Origin: Alphaproteobacteria bacterium | GTDB lineage: Bacteria > Pseudomonadota > Alphaproteobacteria > UBA9219 > RFNS01 | Direction of reading: 5' to 3' | Length of the DNA: 64,000 nt | Assembly (NCBI GenBank): GCA_016124955.1 | Contig: WGMR01000005.1 | Span: 1-64,000, forward strand | Shown: piece after piece, positions 31,650 to 40,243 of the stretch | Layout: each line of letters starts with the position of its first letter | Numbering within the stretch: the first letter of the stretch is position 1 | Program-made: the position numbers and the translations under genes | Notes under the pieces: model-generated | Database searches by the model: none | Told to the model about the DNA's origin: nothing | Seen by the model: the letters and a program-made list of their open reading frames with translations, nothing else

Positions 31650-33443
31650 TTAGTAAACGCGCGCTTTGGGCGGGATGGGTTTCACCTCGTCCGTCAGCGT
31701 GTTCATGTGTACCGGGCGGTAATCGATCTTCGTTTTGCCCTTTTCGTCGATCCATATGACCGTATGCTTCATCCATTCCTTGTCGTTGCGGTCCGGGAAA
31801 TCTTCGCGCGCGTGCGCGCCGCGGCTTTCCTTGCGATTGGCGGCGGCATCGATCGCGGTCACGGCCTGTGCCATAAGGTTATCAAGCTCGATGGTCTCCA
31901 TGAGATCCGAATTCCATACGAGCGTGCGGTCGCCGACCCCAAGCTTCTCCCGTTTGGCCCACGCGCCCTGTATTTTCTTGCGCCCTTCTTCCAGCGCATC
32001 GCCGGTGCGGAACACGGGGCAATAGGTCTGCATGGTTTTCTGCATCTCGAGCCGCAGATCGGCGGTGCGCACATCGCCCTTGGCGTTGCGCAGCCGGTCG
32101 AGCCGCTCAATGGCAAAATCACCGGCATCCGCGGGCAATTCCTTATGCCCCTGTCCGGGCTTGATCACGTCGGCGGCGCGGTTGGCGGCGGCGCGGCCGA
32201 ACACCACGAGATCGAGCAGCGAGTTGGAGCCGAGCCGGTTCGCGCCATGCACCGAAACGCAGGCGGCCTCGCCGATCGCCATCAGCCCCGGCACAACGGC
32301 GTCCGGGTTGTCTTTTACCGGGCGCACCACTTCGGTCTGGTGGTTGGTGGGGATACCGCCCATGTTGTAATGCACGGTCGGCAGAACGGGGATGGGTTCC
32401 TTCGTTACATCCACGCCCGCGAAGATGCGCGCGGTTTCGGCGATGCCGGGCAAGCGCTGATGGATCACGGCGGGATCGAGATGTTCGAGATGCAGGTGGA
32501 TATGGTCCTGTTCCTTCCCGCAGCCCCGGCCTTCACGGATTTCGATGGTCATGGAGCGGCTGACGACGTCGCGGCTGGCAAGGTCCTTGGCGCTTGGCGC
32601 ATAGCGTTCCATGAAACGCTCGCCGCTCGCATTGGTGACATAGCCGCCTTCGCCGCGCACGCCTTCGGTGATCAGGCAGCCGGCGCCGTAAATGCCGGTC
32701 GGGTGGAACTGGATGAATTCCATGTCCTGCAGCGGCAACCCGGCGCGCAACACCATGGCGTTGCCGTCGCCCGTGCAGGTGTGGGCGGACGTGCATGAAA
32801 AGTATGTACGGCCATAACCGCCGGTCGCGAGCACGACCGTGTGCGCGCGGAAACGGTGGATCGTGCCGTCATCAAGGTTCCAGGCGACAACGCCGCGGCA
32901 TGCGCCTTCTTCGTCCATAATGAGATCGAGCGCGAAATATTCGATGAAGAATTCGGCATCGTGCTTCAGCGATTGCTGATAGAGCGTGTGCAAAATGGCG
33001 TGGCCGGTGCGGTCGGCGGCGGCGCAGGTGCGGTGCGCGGCGGGACCGGTGCCGAATTTCGTAGTCATGCCGCCGAACGGGCGCTGGTAGATCTTGCCCG
33101 CTTCGGTGCGGCTGAAGGGCACGCCGTAATGTTCAAGTTCGATCACGGCGGGAATGGCCTCGCGGCACATATATTCAATTGCATCCTGGTCGCCGAGCCA
33201 GTCGGAGCCCTTCACGGTATCGTACATATGCCAGCGCCAGTCATCCTCGCCCATATTGCCAAGGGCTGCCGAAATTCCGCCCTGCGCCGCCACGGTGTGG
33301 CTGCGGGTCGGGAATACTTTGGTGATGCAGGCGGTTTTAAGACCCTTGAGCGCCATGCCGAAGGTCGCGCGCAAACCCGCGCCGCCGGCGCCGACGACAA
33401 CGACATCATAGGTGTGGTCGATATATTCGTATGCTTTCGGCAT
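31650..33443 (-). CDS. sdhA: Succinate dehydrogenase flavoprotein subunit
   Basis: A 597-residue catalytic subunit that oxidises succinate to fumarate. [16 protein letters not shown] binds FAD, and the His of [10 protein letters not shown] carries the covalent flavin. Catalytic regions [15 protein letters not shown] and [14 protein letters not shown] are present. ATG 33443 is taken as start; the codon before it (TTG) is also in frame. Confidence 0.97.
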   Translation of the reverse strand: MPKAYEYIDHTYDVVVVGAGGAGLRATFGMALKGLKTACITKVFPTRSHTVAAQGGISAALGNMGEDDWRWHMYDTVKGSDWLGDQDAIEYMCREAIPAVIELEHYGVPFSRTEAGKIYQRPFGGMTTKFGTGPAAHRTCAAADRTGHAILHTLYQQSLKHDAEFFIEYFALDLIMDEEGACRGVVAWNLDDGTIHRFRAHTVVLATGGYGRTYFSCTSAHTCTGDGNAMVLRAGLPLQDMEFIQFHPTGIYGAGCLITEGVRGEGGYVTNASGERFMERYAPSAKDLASRDVVSRSMTIEIREGRGCGKEQDHIHLHLEHLDPAVIHQRLPGIAETARIFAGVDVTKEPIPVLPTVHYNMGGIPTNHQTEVVRPVKDNPDAVVPGLMAIGEAACVSVHGANRLGSNSLLDLVVFGRAAANRAADVIKPGQGHKELPADAGDFAIERLDRLRNAKGDVRTADLRLEMQKTMQTYCPVFRTGDALEEGRKKIQGAWAKREKLGVGDRTLVWNSDLMETIELDNLMAQAVTAIDAAANRKESRGAHAREDFPDRNDKEWMKHTVIWIDEKGKTKIDYRPVHMNTLTDEVKPIPPKARVY

Positions 33444-33446
33444 CAA

Positions 33447-33848
33447 TTACGCTCCGGCCCCCAGAAAAATTTTCAACACCGCCAGCACGCCCGCAAGCGC
33501 CAGCGCCACGGCGCCAAGCTTGATCGCGACAAAACTGGCGGTTTTTGTAACTTCGCAATGCACGTAATCTTCGATCACTTCCTTGATCCCCGCCGCGCCG
33601 TGGTGGAACCCGGCGGCAAGCAGCAAGATCATAAGCCCGGCGCTGACCGGGTTGTGCAGCCATTCGGTCACGGCAGCGCGGTCGCCCGCTTGTACGCACC
33701 AAACAAGGCTGCCTGCAAACCAGAGGCTAAGCGGAATGAGCGCGAGCGCGCTCAGGCGCATCGCCATCCATGCCCTTGCGCCGCTTTTGGCGGAACCGAT
33801 CCCGCGCACGCGGGCCAGCGGGGTGCGCATGCTGTTCTTGTTCTTCAT
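33447..33848 (-). CDS. sdhD: Succinate dehydrogenase membrane anchor subunit SdhD
   Basis: A 133-residue anchor with three membrane helices (about MRLSALALIPLSLWFAGSL, AGLMILLLAAGFHHGAAG and AIKLGAVALALAGVLAVL). The FHHG segment supplies His near the haem/quinone site, and the VIEDYVH motif is typical of the family. Start ATG 33848 overlaps the sdhC stop (ATGA). Confidence 0.93.
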   Translation of the reverse strand: MKNKNSMRTPLARVRGIGSAKSGARAWMAMRLSALALIPLSLWFAGSLVWCVQAGDRAAVTEWLHNPVSAGLMILLLAAGFHHGAAGIKEVIEDYVHCEVTKTASFVAIKLGAVALALAGVLAVLKIFLGAGA

Positions 33849-34249
33849 GGCGCAAACCCCCAAAGCGGTGCCCAGGCGAGCAACGTAAGGGCGGCGGACA
33901 CAATCAGTGCGAGATAGCCGGTCGTATAGACTTGCTTGATTTCAAGAAAGAGCCCGGCGTCCCAGAACAGATGGCGTATGCCGGAACACAGATGATAGAA
34001 AAACGCCCACACCCATCCCGAAAGCAGCGCAAGCCCGATGCTTGAGGAAAATGCGGCGCTGATCTGCGCGAAGCATTCGGCGCTGAACGCGGCTGCCCAC
34101 AGCCACGCGACCAGCACAGGCAGCCCGAGCAACAGGCCGACACCCGTCATGCGGTGGAAAATCGACATGCCCGAGGTCAGTTGCGGGCGGTAAACCTGAA
34201 GATGCGGTGAAAGCGGGCGCGGGGTTTTGGCTGGCTGCTGAGCTGGCAT
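33845..34249 (-). CDS. sdhC: Succinate dehydrogenase cytochrome b556 subunit SdhC
   Basis: A 134-residue subunit with SPHLQVYRPQLTSGMSIFHR, the conserved N-terminal motif, and the haem-ligand region FYHLCSGIRHLFWD. Three membrane helices. First gene of the sdhCDAB operon; the promoter must be in 34250-34417. Confidence 0.95.
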   Translation of the reverse strand: MPAQQPAKTPRPLSPHLQVYRPQLTSGMSIFHRMTGVGLLLGLPVLVAWLWAAAFSAECFAQISAAFSSSIGLALLSGWVWAFFYHLCSGIRHLFWDAGLFLEIKQVYTTGYLALIVSAALTLLAWAPLWGFAP

Positions 34250-34417
34250 TGCGAACCTTGGCGAATAATTCCGGGCGGGATGATTCTATAACGCCAAGCA
34301 TCCTAGGCGCTGGAGCCGGAAACCGCAATATCCTTGTGGAACAGGGGGTTAGTGATACCGGTTCTTATCTGATATGCCGGTATGGTTGGAACGCCGTAAA
34401 TTGCCCCCGGGCCGCAA
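34250..34417. promoter_or_regulatory. Divergent promoter region, sdhC and a methyltransferase
   Basis: These 168 bases separate sdhC (minus) from the methyltransferase gene (plus). They contain a seven-pair inverted repeat (ataccgg at 34355-34361, ccggtat at 34377-34383) close to the methyltransferase start. No clear promoter pair could be fixed. Confidence 0.4.
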
Positions 34418-34999
34418 ATGATCGACCATATTTATGTAGCCTTTGCCTGCTTGTTCGTTACAGTTTTGTGTCTTGGCCTGTATTACGAAAAAAAGGCCAA
34501 GATAGGCGCTGTTCCCACATTGTCGCCCGCTGCAAAAAAAATGCTTGCGCTGGCCGTCGCACACGGTAATGCCGCGCGGCCATTGCGCATTGCCGACTTG
34601 GGTTGTGGTTGGGGCGGGCTGCTTATGCGCTTTGCCCGGCATTACAGAGATGCGGATATAACCGGCTATGAGGTTTTTCCGTTCGCTTTTCTGGTTTCAA
34701 AGATGCGTGCGTTTTTATCGCGGCGTAACCGCGGCAGCATAACAGTGCTGAACCGTGATTTCATGCAAGACGATCTTGGCGCGTATGATCTCGTATTATG
34801 CTACCTGTCGCCGCGCCTGATGGAGGCGCTTGAGCAAAAATTCGTGCAGGAACTGAAGCCCGGAGCATGCGTCATATCCAACGCGTTTGCGTTGCCCGGC
34901 ATACGTCCGCTGGAAACCGCGGAGGTGACAATTTTGGGCCTCGGGATACCGGTTTATCTGTATCGTCAGCCACTTGCCAAAAACGGCGCGGGGTCGTAA
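34418..34999 (+). CDS. Membrane-anchored SAM-dependent methyltransferase
   Basis: A 193-residue protein with an N-terminal membrane helix (HIYVAFACLFVTVLCLGLYY, residues 4-23) and a class I methyltransferase domain: IADLGCGWGGLLMRFA at about residues 58-73, GYEVFPFAF after strand 2, and YDLVLCYLSP. Resembles unclassified methyltransferases of alphaproteobacteria. Codon use is more AT-rich than nearby genes. Nine bases separate it from dapD, but no link to lysine synthesis is suggested. Confidence 0.72.
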   Translation: MIDHIYVAFACLFVTVLCLGLYYEKKAKIGAVPTLSPAAKKMLALAVAHGNAARPLRIADLGCGWGGLLMRFARHYRDADITGYEVFPFAFLVSKMRAFLSRRNRGSITVLNRDFMQDDLGAYDLVLCYLSPRLMEALEQKFVQELKPGACVISNAFALPGIRPLETAEVTILGLGIPVYLYRQPLAKNGAGS

Positions 35000-35008
35000 C
35001 AAAAACAT

Positions 35009-35851
35009 ATGCAAACAGAACAGCTTCAAACCATTATCGACAAGGCGTGGGAAGACCGCGCCGCCGTCACCTCCGCCACGAAGGGGGAGGTGCGGGATGC
35101 CGTGGAAACCGCTTTGTCCGGGCTCGATAGCGGCGCGTTCCGCGTGGCGGAAAAGGCGGGCGATGCGTGGCGGGTCAATCAATGGCTGAAGAAGGCGGTT
35201 TTGCTGTTCTTCCGGCTCGAAGACATGGCAATGATCTCCGGCGGCCCCGGCGGCGCACACTGGTGGGATAAGGTCCCGTCCAAGTTCGATGGCTGGGGGC
35301 CGGAACAATTCAAGGCCGCCGGCTTCCGCGCCGTGCCGGGCAGCATCGTGCGCCGCTCGGCCTATATCGCGCCCGGCGTGGTGCTGATGCCTTCTTTCGT
35401 CAATCTTGGCGCCTATGTCGGCGAAGGCACCATGGTCGATACGTGGGTTACCGTCGGTTCCTGCGCGCAGGTCGGCAAAAACTGTCATATCTCGGGCGGC
35501 GTCGGGATCGGCGGCGTGCTGGAACCGTTGCAGGCAGGCCCGGTGATTATCGAAGACGATTGTTTCATCGGCGCGCGCAGCGAAGTTGTGGAAGGTGTGG
35601 TCGTGGGGCGCGGCTCCGTGCTTTCGATGGGCGTTTTCATCAGCTCGACCAGCCGGATCGTCGATCGCGCGACGGGCGAAGTGTTCGTCGGCCGCGTGCC
35701 GCCTTATTCGGTAGTTGTGCCGGGCGCCATGCCGGGCAAGCCGTTGCCGGACGGCAGCGCGGGCCCGAGCCTCGCTTGCGCCGTGATCGTGAAACGGGTC
35801 GATGAAAAGACCCGCGCCAAAACATCGATCAATGAACTGCTGCGCGACTAG
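35009..35851 (+). CDS. dapD: Tetrahydrodipicolinate N-succinyltransferase
   Basis: A 280-residue left-handed beta-helix enzyme that succinylates tetrahydrodipicolinate in the lysine and diaminopimelate pathway. The hexapeptide-repeat core contains [40 protein letters not shown] and [14 protein letters not shown]. The N-terminal domain WEDRAAV and YKVPSKF-like [10 protein letters not shown] are family features. Near dapA, asd and (distant) dapF. Confidence 0.96.
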   Translation: MQTEQLQTIIDKAWEDRAAVTSATKGEVRDAVETALSGLDSGAFRVAEKAGDAWRVNQWLKKAVLLFFRLEDMAMISGGPGGAHWWDKVPSKFDGWGPEQFKAAGFRAVPGSIVRRSAYIAPGVVLMPSFVNLGAYVGEGTMVDTWVTVGSCAQVGKNCHISGGVGIGGVLEPLQAGPVIIEDDCFIGARSEVVEGVVVGRGSVLSMGVFISSTSRIVDRATGEVFVGRVPPYSVVVPGAMPGKPLPDGSAGPSLACAVIVKRVDEKTRAKTSINELLRD

Positions 35852-35875
35852 CGCCGCGCATAAGGGGTACCCACG

Positions 35876-36493
35876 GTGCATATCACGCTGATCGGCATGT
35901 CGAACATCGGCAAAAGCCACTGGGCCCGCCGCTTGGCCGCAGAGCGCGGCTTCGAGTATGTCGATTGCGACCTTCTGGTCGAGCGCAGCCTTGGCCCCGA
36001 GATGGCGGAATTCGGCGAAGGCCTCGCGAACGTCGCAAAATGGCTGGGCCAGCCATACGACACGCGCTACGCATCGGCCAGCCGGCAGTATATTGAACAC
36101 GAAACGCAGATTATGCGCGATGTATTGGAGCAGATTCGTGCCCATCCGGACGATGCCCCGCTGGTAGCCGACACCACGGGCAGCGTGATTTATGTGGACG
36201 GTAAAATTCTTGCAGAATTGCAGGCGCTGACGCGCGTGATCTATCTCGAAGCCTCGCCCGAACATACCGCGCATCTGTTCGAAACCTACATCGCCACCCC
36301 AAAGCCGGTGATATGGGGCGATGCCTTTGTCCCGCAGCCGGGCGAAGCGCCGGGCGATGCGCTGAAGCGCTGCTACCCGGCCTTGCTTGAAGCGCGCGCG
36401 AAGCGCTACCGCGAACTCGCGCACGTCACCATACCGTTCGAACAGCACCGGCAGCCGTCCGGCGGGCTCGATTTACTGGTCGGGAAGGCCTGA
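35876..36493 (+). CDS. P-loop kinase, shikimate kinase-like
   Basis: A 205-residue P-loop protein with Walker A GMSNIGKSHWARRLA at about residues 7-21, and YVDCDLLVE where shikimate kinases have the shikimate-binding Asp. The rest diverges from AroK, which is usually about 170-180 residues, so it may be a different small-molecule kinase. It begins with GTG 35876; no better start is near. Placed between dapD and dapA, on the same strand. Substrate unknown. Confidence 0.65.
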   Translation: MHITLIGMSNIGKSHWARRLAAERGFEYVDCDLLVERSLGPEMAEFGEGLANVAKWLGQPYDTRYASASRQYIEHETQIMRDVLEQIRAHPDDAPLVADTTGSVIYVDGKILAELQALTRVIYLEASPEHTAHLFETYIATPKPVIWGDAFVPQPGEAPGDALKRCYPALLEARAKRYRELAHVTIPFEQHRQPSGGLDLLVGKA

Positions 36494-36520
36494 AAACCCC
36501 TTTAAACGGCAATAAGCTGA

Positions 36521-36549
36521 TTGAATTAACCATGGCGGGCGGCTATTAT
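36521..36549 (+). promoter_or_regulatory. Sigma-70 type promoter of dapA
   Basis: TTGAAT at 36521-36526 and TATTAT at 36544-36549 are separated by 17 bases, close to the housekeeping consensus, and end 28 bases before the dapA start codon. Confidence 0.6.
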
Positions 36550-36577
36550 ATTGTCATCGAAACAAGGAAGGTCGGTC

Positions 36578-37501
36578 ATGGCACAGAAGGCTACGCAAAC
36601 GGAATTTTACGGCTCCATTACAGCCCTTATCACCCCGTTCCGGGATGGCAAGGTCGATGCCGCGCAATTCCAGAAGTTCGTGCAATGGCAGATCGATGAA
36701 GGCACCCACGGTCTTGTGCCCTGCGGCACCACGGGCGAAAGCCCGACGCTAAGCCACGAAGAACACCATCAGGTGATCGAACTGTGCATCGAAGCCGCGA
36801 AGGGCAAAGTGCCCGTGATCGCCGGGTGCGGTTCCAATGCGACGGCCGAAGCCATTAGCCTGACGCAGCACGCCGAAAAGGCGGGCGCGGATGCCGCGCT
36901 GCAGGTCACGCCTTATTATAACAAGCCCACGCAGGAAGGCCTCTATCAGCACTTCAAGGCCATCCATGATAACAGCGGCCTGCCCATCATCATCTATAAC
37001 ATTCCCGGCCGCAGCGTCGTGAATATGTCGGTCGAAACCATGGCGCGTCTGGCCGAATTGCCGCGCATCGTGGGCGTGAAGGACGCCACGGCGGATCTGC
37101 AGCGCCCGGCGCTGCAGCGCGTCGCGTGCGGCGATGATTTCTGCCAGCTTTCGGGCGAAGATGGCACGGCGCTCGCGTTTCTCGCGCAGGGCGGCGTGGG
37201 GTGCATCTCGGTCGCTTCCAACATCGCGCCGCGCCTGTGCAGCGAAATGCAGGTGGCCTGGCGTGCGGGCGATATCGCCAACGCCACGCGCATCAATGTC
37301 CTGCTGACGCCGTTGTTCCAGGCTTTGTTCGTGGAATCTTCCCCCGCGCCGGTGAAGTTCGGCGCTTCACTGCTGGGCCTGTGCCGCAACGAGCTGCGCC
37401 TGCCGCTCGTGGCCGCAAGCAAGGCAACGGAAAAGCTGATGCAGGATGTGATGCAGAAAGCGGGCCTGCTGCCGGCCAACCTTAAGGCATTCGGCGGCTG
37501 A
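36578..37501 (+). CDS. dapA: 4-hydroxy-tetrahydrodipicolinate synthase
   Basis: A 307-residue TIM-barrel aldolase that condenses pyruvate with aspartate semialdehyde. GTTGESPTLSHEEH near residue 50, QVTPYYNKPTQEGLYQHF, IIYNIPGRSVVNM (Tyr) and VGVKDATADLQR with the Schiff-base Lys are all visible. ATG 36578 follows an AAGGAAGG site and a good promoter. Its substrate is made by the product of the convergent gene asd. Confidence 0.96.
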   Translation: MAQKATQTEFYGSITALITPFRDGKVDAAQFQKFVQWQIDEGTHGLVPCGTTGESPTLSHEEHHQVIELCIEAAKGKVPVIAGCGSNATAEAISLTQHAEKAGADAALQVTPYYNKPTQEGLYQHFKAIHDNSGLPIIIYNIPGRSVVNMSVETMARLAELPRIVGVKDATADLQRPALQRVACGDDFCQLSGEDGTALAFLAQGGVGCISVASNIAPRLCSEMQVAWRAGDIANATRINVLLTPLFQALFVESSPAPVKFGASLLGLCRNELRLPLVAASKATEKLMQDVMQKAGLLPANLKAFGG

Positions 37502-37516
37502 TAGCCGCGCGCAGCG

Positions 37517-38536
37517 CTATTTCAGATAATCTTTTGCCAGCAGTTCCGCTATCTGGATGGCGTTAAGCGCCGCGCCCTTGCGCAGATTGTCGGCCACGAC
37601 CCAGATAGTCAGCCCGTTTTCCACGGTCATATCCTCGCGGATACGGCTGACAAAAACCGCATCTTCGCCCGCGCATTCGACCGGCGTCACGAAGCCTTCC
37701 TCGTTATGCTGGTCAATCACGGTGATGCCCGCGGCCTTTTTCAGCGCGGCGCGCGCTTCGGTCGCGCTCACCGGGTTCCCGAATTCTATATTCGCGCTCA
37801 CGGCGTGGCCGATGAACACCGGCGCACGCACGCATGTGGCGGTAAGCTTGATCTTGGGATCAAGGATTTTCTTGGTCTCCACCATCATTTTCCATTCTTC
37901 CTTGGTGGAGCCGTCCTCCATGAACACATCGATCTGCGGAATGACGTTGAAGGCGATCTGCTTGGTGAACTGTTCTTTCTTGATCTGGTCGTTCACGTAA
38001 ACCGCGCGCGTCTGGCTGAACAGTTCGTCCATCGCTTCCCGCCCCGCGCCGGAAACCGATTGATAGGTCGCGACCACGACGCGGTTTATTTTCGCAAGGT
38101 CGTGCAGCGGCTTCAGCGCCACGACAAGCTGGATGGTCGAACAGTTGGGGTTGGCGATGATGTTTTTCTTGGCATAACCGGCGATCGCCTGCGGGTTCAC
38201 TTCCGGCACCACCAGCGGCACATCCGGGTCCATGCGGAAATGCGACGTGTTGTCGATCACGATGCAACCGGCGGCGCCCGCGCGCGGCGCAAATTCGGCC
38301 GATATTTTCGCGCCGGCGGAAGAAAGGCAGATATCCACGCCGCGGAAATCGAATTTCGCGAGGTCCTGCACCTTCAGCGTTTCGTCTTCGCCGAAGCTGG
38401 CCGTGCCGCCGGCCGAGCGCGCGGAGGCAAGCGCATACACTTCCGAGACCGGAAATTTGCGCTCCGCCAGCGTCTTGAGCATTTCCTGACCCACGGCGCC
38501 AGTGGCCCCGACAACCGCTACCTTGTACTTCCCCAT
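37517..38536 (-). CDS. asd: Aspartate-semialdehyde dehydrogenase
   Basis: A 339-residue NADPH-dependent enzyme. VAVVGATGAVGQEM binds nucleotide; the catalytic Cys is in NPNCSTIQLVVALKPL; SVSGAGREAMDEL and the C-terminal active-site His region AHAVSANIEF-like VFIGHAVSANIEFG are present. ATG 38536 is preferred to the open frame up to 38575. Converts aspartyl phosphate to the semialdehyde for lysine, threonine and methionine. Confidence 0.96.
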   Translation of the reverse strand: MGKYKVAVVGATGAVGQEMLKTLAERKFPVSEVYALASARSAGGTASFGEDETLKVQDLAKFDFRGVDICLSSAGAKISAEFAPRAGAAGCIVIDNTSHFRMDPDVPLVVPEVNPQAIAGYAKKNIIANPNCSTIQLVVALKPLHDLAKINRVVVATYQSVSGAGREAMDELFSQTRAVYVNDQIKKEQFTKQIAFNVIPQIDVFMEDGSTKEEWKMMVETKKILDPKIKLTATCVRAPVFIGHAVSANIEFGNPVSATEARAALKKAAGITVIDQHNEEGFVTPVECAGEDAVFVSRIREDMTVENGLTIWVVADNLRKGAALNAIQIAELLAKDYLK

Positions 38537-38611
38537 ATCTTTCCGCCGTTCAAAATCGTTTGTGCAGCGCAACATCGCGCGCCATTGATATAACCAGAGC
38601 GGCGGATTTTA

Positions 38612-38620
38612 TGCTATAAT
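38612..38620 (+). promoter_or_regulatory. Extended -10 promoter element
   Basis: TGCTATAAT is an extended -10 hexamer (TGn plus the full consensus TATAAT) 30 bases before the start of the Mpo1-like gene. No good -35 is visible, as expected for an extended -10 promoter. Confidence 0.5.
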
Positions 38621-38650
38621 TATTTAGCGTTTTTGAGGCGGGAGGCGGCA

Positions 38651-38980
38651 ATGACAAAGGCCTATACCACCTACGAAGACTTCTGGCCCTTTTATCTGTC
38701 GCAGCATGCGCGGCGCGGCACGCGGGCGCTGCATCTGTTCGGCACCGGGGTCGCTATCCTATATATCGGCAAGGCGGTTTTCAGCTTCAACCCCTTCTGG
38801 CTGCTTGGCGCCGCTTTCATGGGCTATTTCTTCGCCTGGATCGGGCATTTTTTCATCGAAAAGAACCGGCCCGCCACCTTCAGCTACCCGTTATGGTCGC
38901 TGCGCGGGGATTTTCACATGTTCTATCTGTGGGCCACGGGGCGGCTGGGCGACGAGCTACGCAAGCATGGCCTTGGGTGA
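38651..38980 (+). CDS. Mpo1-like (DUF962) membrane protein
   Basis: A 109-residue protein of the DUF962/Mpo1 family. His residues sit in YLSQHARRGTRALHLFGTG and WIGHFFIEKNRPATF, with SYPLWSLRGDFHMF at the end; in yeast Mpo1 such His residues bind iron for oxidation of 2-hydroxy fatty acids. Two hydrophobic segments lie between them. ATG 38651 has a GGAGG site; the frame from 38633 is also open. Bacterial function is unproven. Confidence 0.8.
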   Translation: MTKAYTTYEDFWPFYLSQHARRGTRALHLFGTGVAILYIGKAVFSFNPFWLLGAAFMGYFFAWIGHFFIEKNRPATFSYPLWSLRGDFHMFYLWATGRLGDELRKHGLG

Positions 38981-39094
38981 CGCCCACATGCGGCTGCACG
39001 GCGTAACCATTTCTTAATCCTTGTTTCACCAATATGAATTGTTTGGCCTATACTACTGCAGCAGCCCGCCCGAAGGCCATGCCCGAGGTTTGCA

Positions 39095-40234
39095 ATGAAG
39101 CCAGTCGTCATCGCCGGTTACGCCCGTTCACCCTTCTGCTTCGCCGCCAAGGGTGAGCTTGCCAAGGTGCGGCCGGATGATATCGCCGCCGCCGTTGTGC
39201 GCGGCCTGCTTGAACGCACGAAGGTCGATCCGAACGCGATCGAGGATCTGATCGTCGGTTGCGCTTTCCCGGAAGGGGAGCAGGGTTTGAACGTGGCGCG
39301 GCTGATCGGTTTTATCGCCGGGCTGCCGCAATCGGTCGCGGGCGTAACGGTCAACCGTTTTTGCGGCTCTTCCATGCAAAGCATTCACATGGCCGCCGGC
39401 GCGATCCAGATGGGCGCGGGCGATGCCTTTATATGCGCAGGCATTGAAAGCATGACGCGCATTCCAATGGGCGGCTACAACACGCTGCCCAACCCCGCCT
39501 TGTATGAAACGCTGCCTGCCGCCTATATGGGCATGGGCGAAACGGCGGAAAATGTCGCGCGCAAATACAAGATATCGCGCAAGGAGCAGGAAGAATTCGC
39601 GGTTGTGTCGCACGCCCGCGCAAGCGCGGCGCAGGAAGGCGGCAGACTGACGGCCGAAATTGTGCCGGTACAGGCGCCCGAAGGCATGGTGGAAAAAGAC
39701 GGCTGCATCAGGCCCGGCACCACCGCGGAAAAGCTCGCGACGCTTAAACTTGCGTTCGATGAAAGTGGCTCCGTTACGGCGGGCACATCTTCGCCGCTGA
39801 CCGATGGCGCGGCGGCCACGCTGGTCACGAGCGAGGAATTCGCACGCACGCACAGGCTCCCCATTCTGGCGCGGATCAGGTCTGTCGCCGTTGCCGGATG
39901 CGCGCCCGAAATCATGGGTATCGGCCCGGTGGCCGCCACGCGCAAGGCGCTGGCGCGCGCGGGGCTTGAAGCCAAGGATATGGATGTGATCGAACTGAAC
40001 GAAGCGTTTGCTTCACAGTCCATCGCTTGCATCCGCGATCTCGGGCTCGATCAAAGCAAGATCAATATTGATGGCGGCGCGATCGCGCTCGGCCATCCGC
40101 TGGGCGCCACCGGCGCCCGTATCACCGGCAAGGCGGCGCAAATCATGCAGCGGGAAGGCAAGCGCTATGCGCTGGCCACGCAATGCATCGGCGGCGGGCA
40201 GGGGATCGCCACCATCCTTGAAGCGGCGGAGTAA
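39095..40234 (+). CDS. fadA: Acetyl-CoA C-acyltransferase (thiolase)
   Basis: A 379-residue thiolase. Catalytic Cys in NRFCGSSMQSIHMAAGAI, GHPLGATGARI with the conserved His near residue 337, and the second Cys in CIGGGQGIATI. The last step of beta-oxidation cleaves 3-ketoacyl-CoA. It leads an operon with a dehydrogenase/hydratase and an acyl-CoA dehydrogenase, which points to fatty-acid breakdown, not to acetoacetyl-CoA synthesis. Confidence 0.92.
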   Translation: MKPVVIAGYARSPFCFAAKGELAKVRPDDIAAAVVRGLLERTKVDPNAIEDLIVGCAFPEGEQGLNVARLIGFIAGLPQSVAGVTVNRFCGSSMQSIHMAAGAIQMGAGDAFICAGIESMTRIPMGGYNTLPNPALYETLPAAYMGMGETAENVARKYKISRKEQEEFAVVSHARASAAQEGGRLTAEIVPVQAPEGMVEKDGCIRPGTTAEKLATLKLAFDESGSVTAGTSSPLTDGAAATLVTSEEFARTHRLPILARIRSVAVAGCAPEIMGIGPVAATRKALARAGLEAKDMDVIELNEAFASQSIACIRDLGLDQSKINIDGGAIALGHPLGATGARITGKAAQIMQREGKRYALATQCIGGGQGIATILEAAE

Positions 40235-40243
40235 GCGGCGGCA

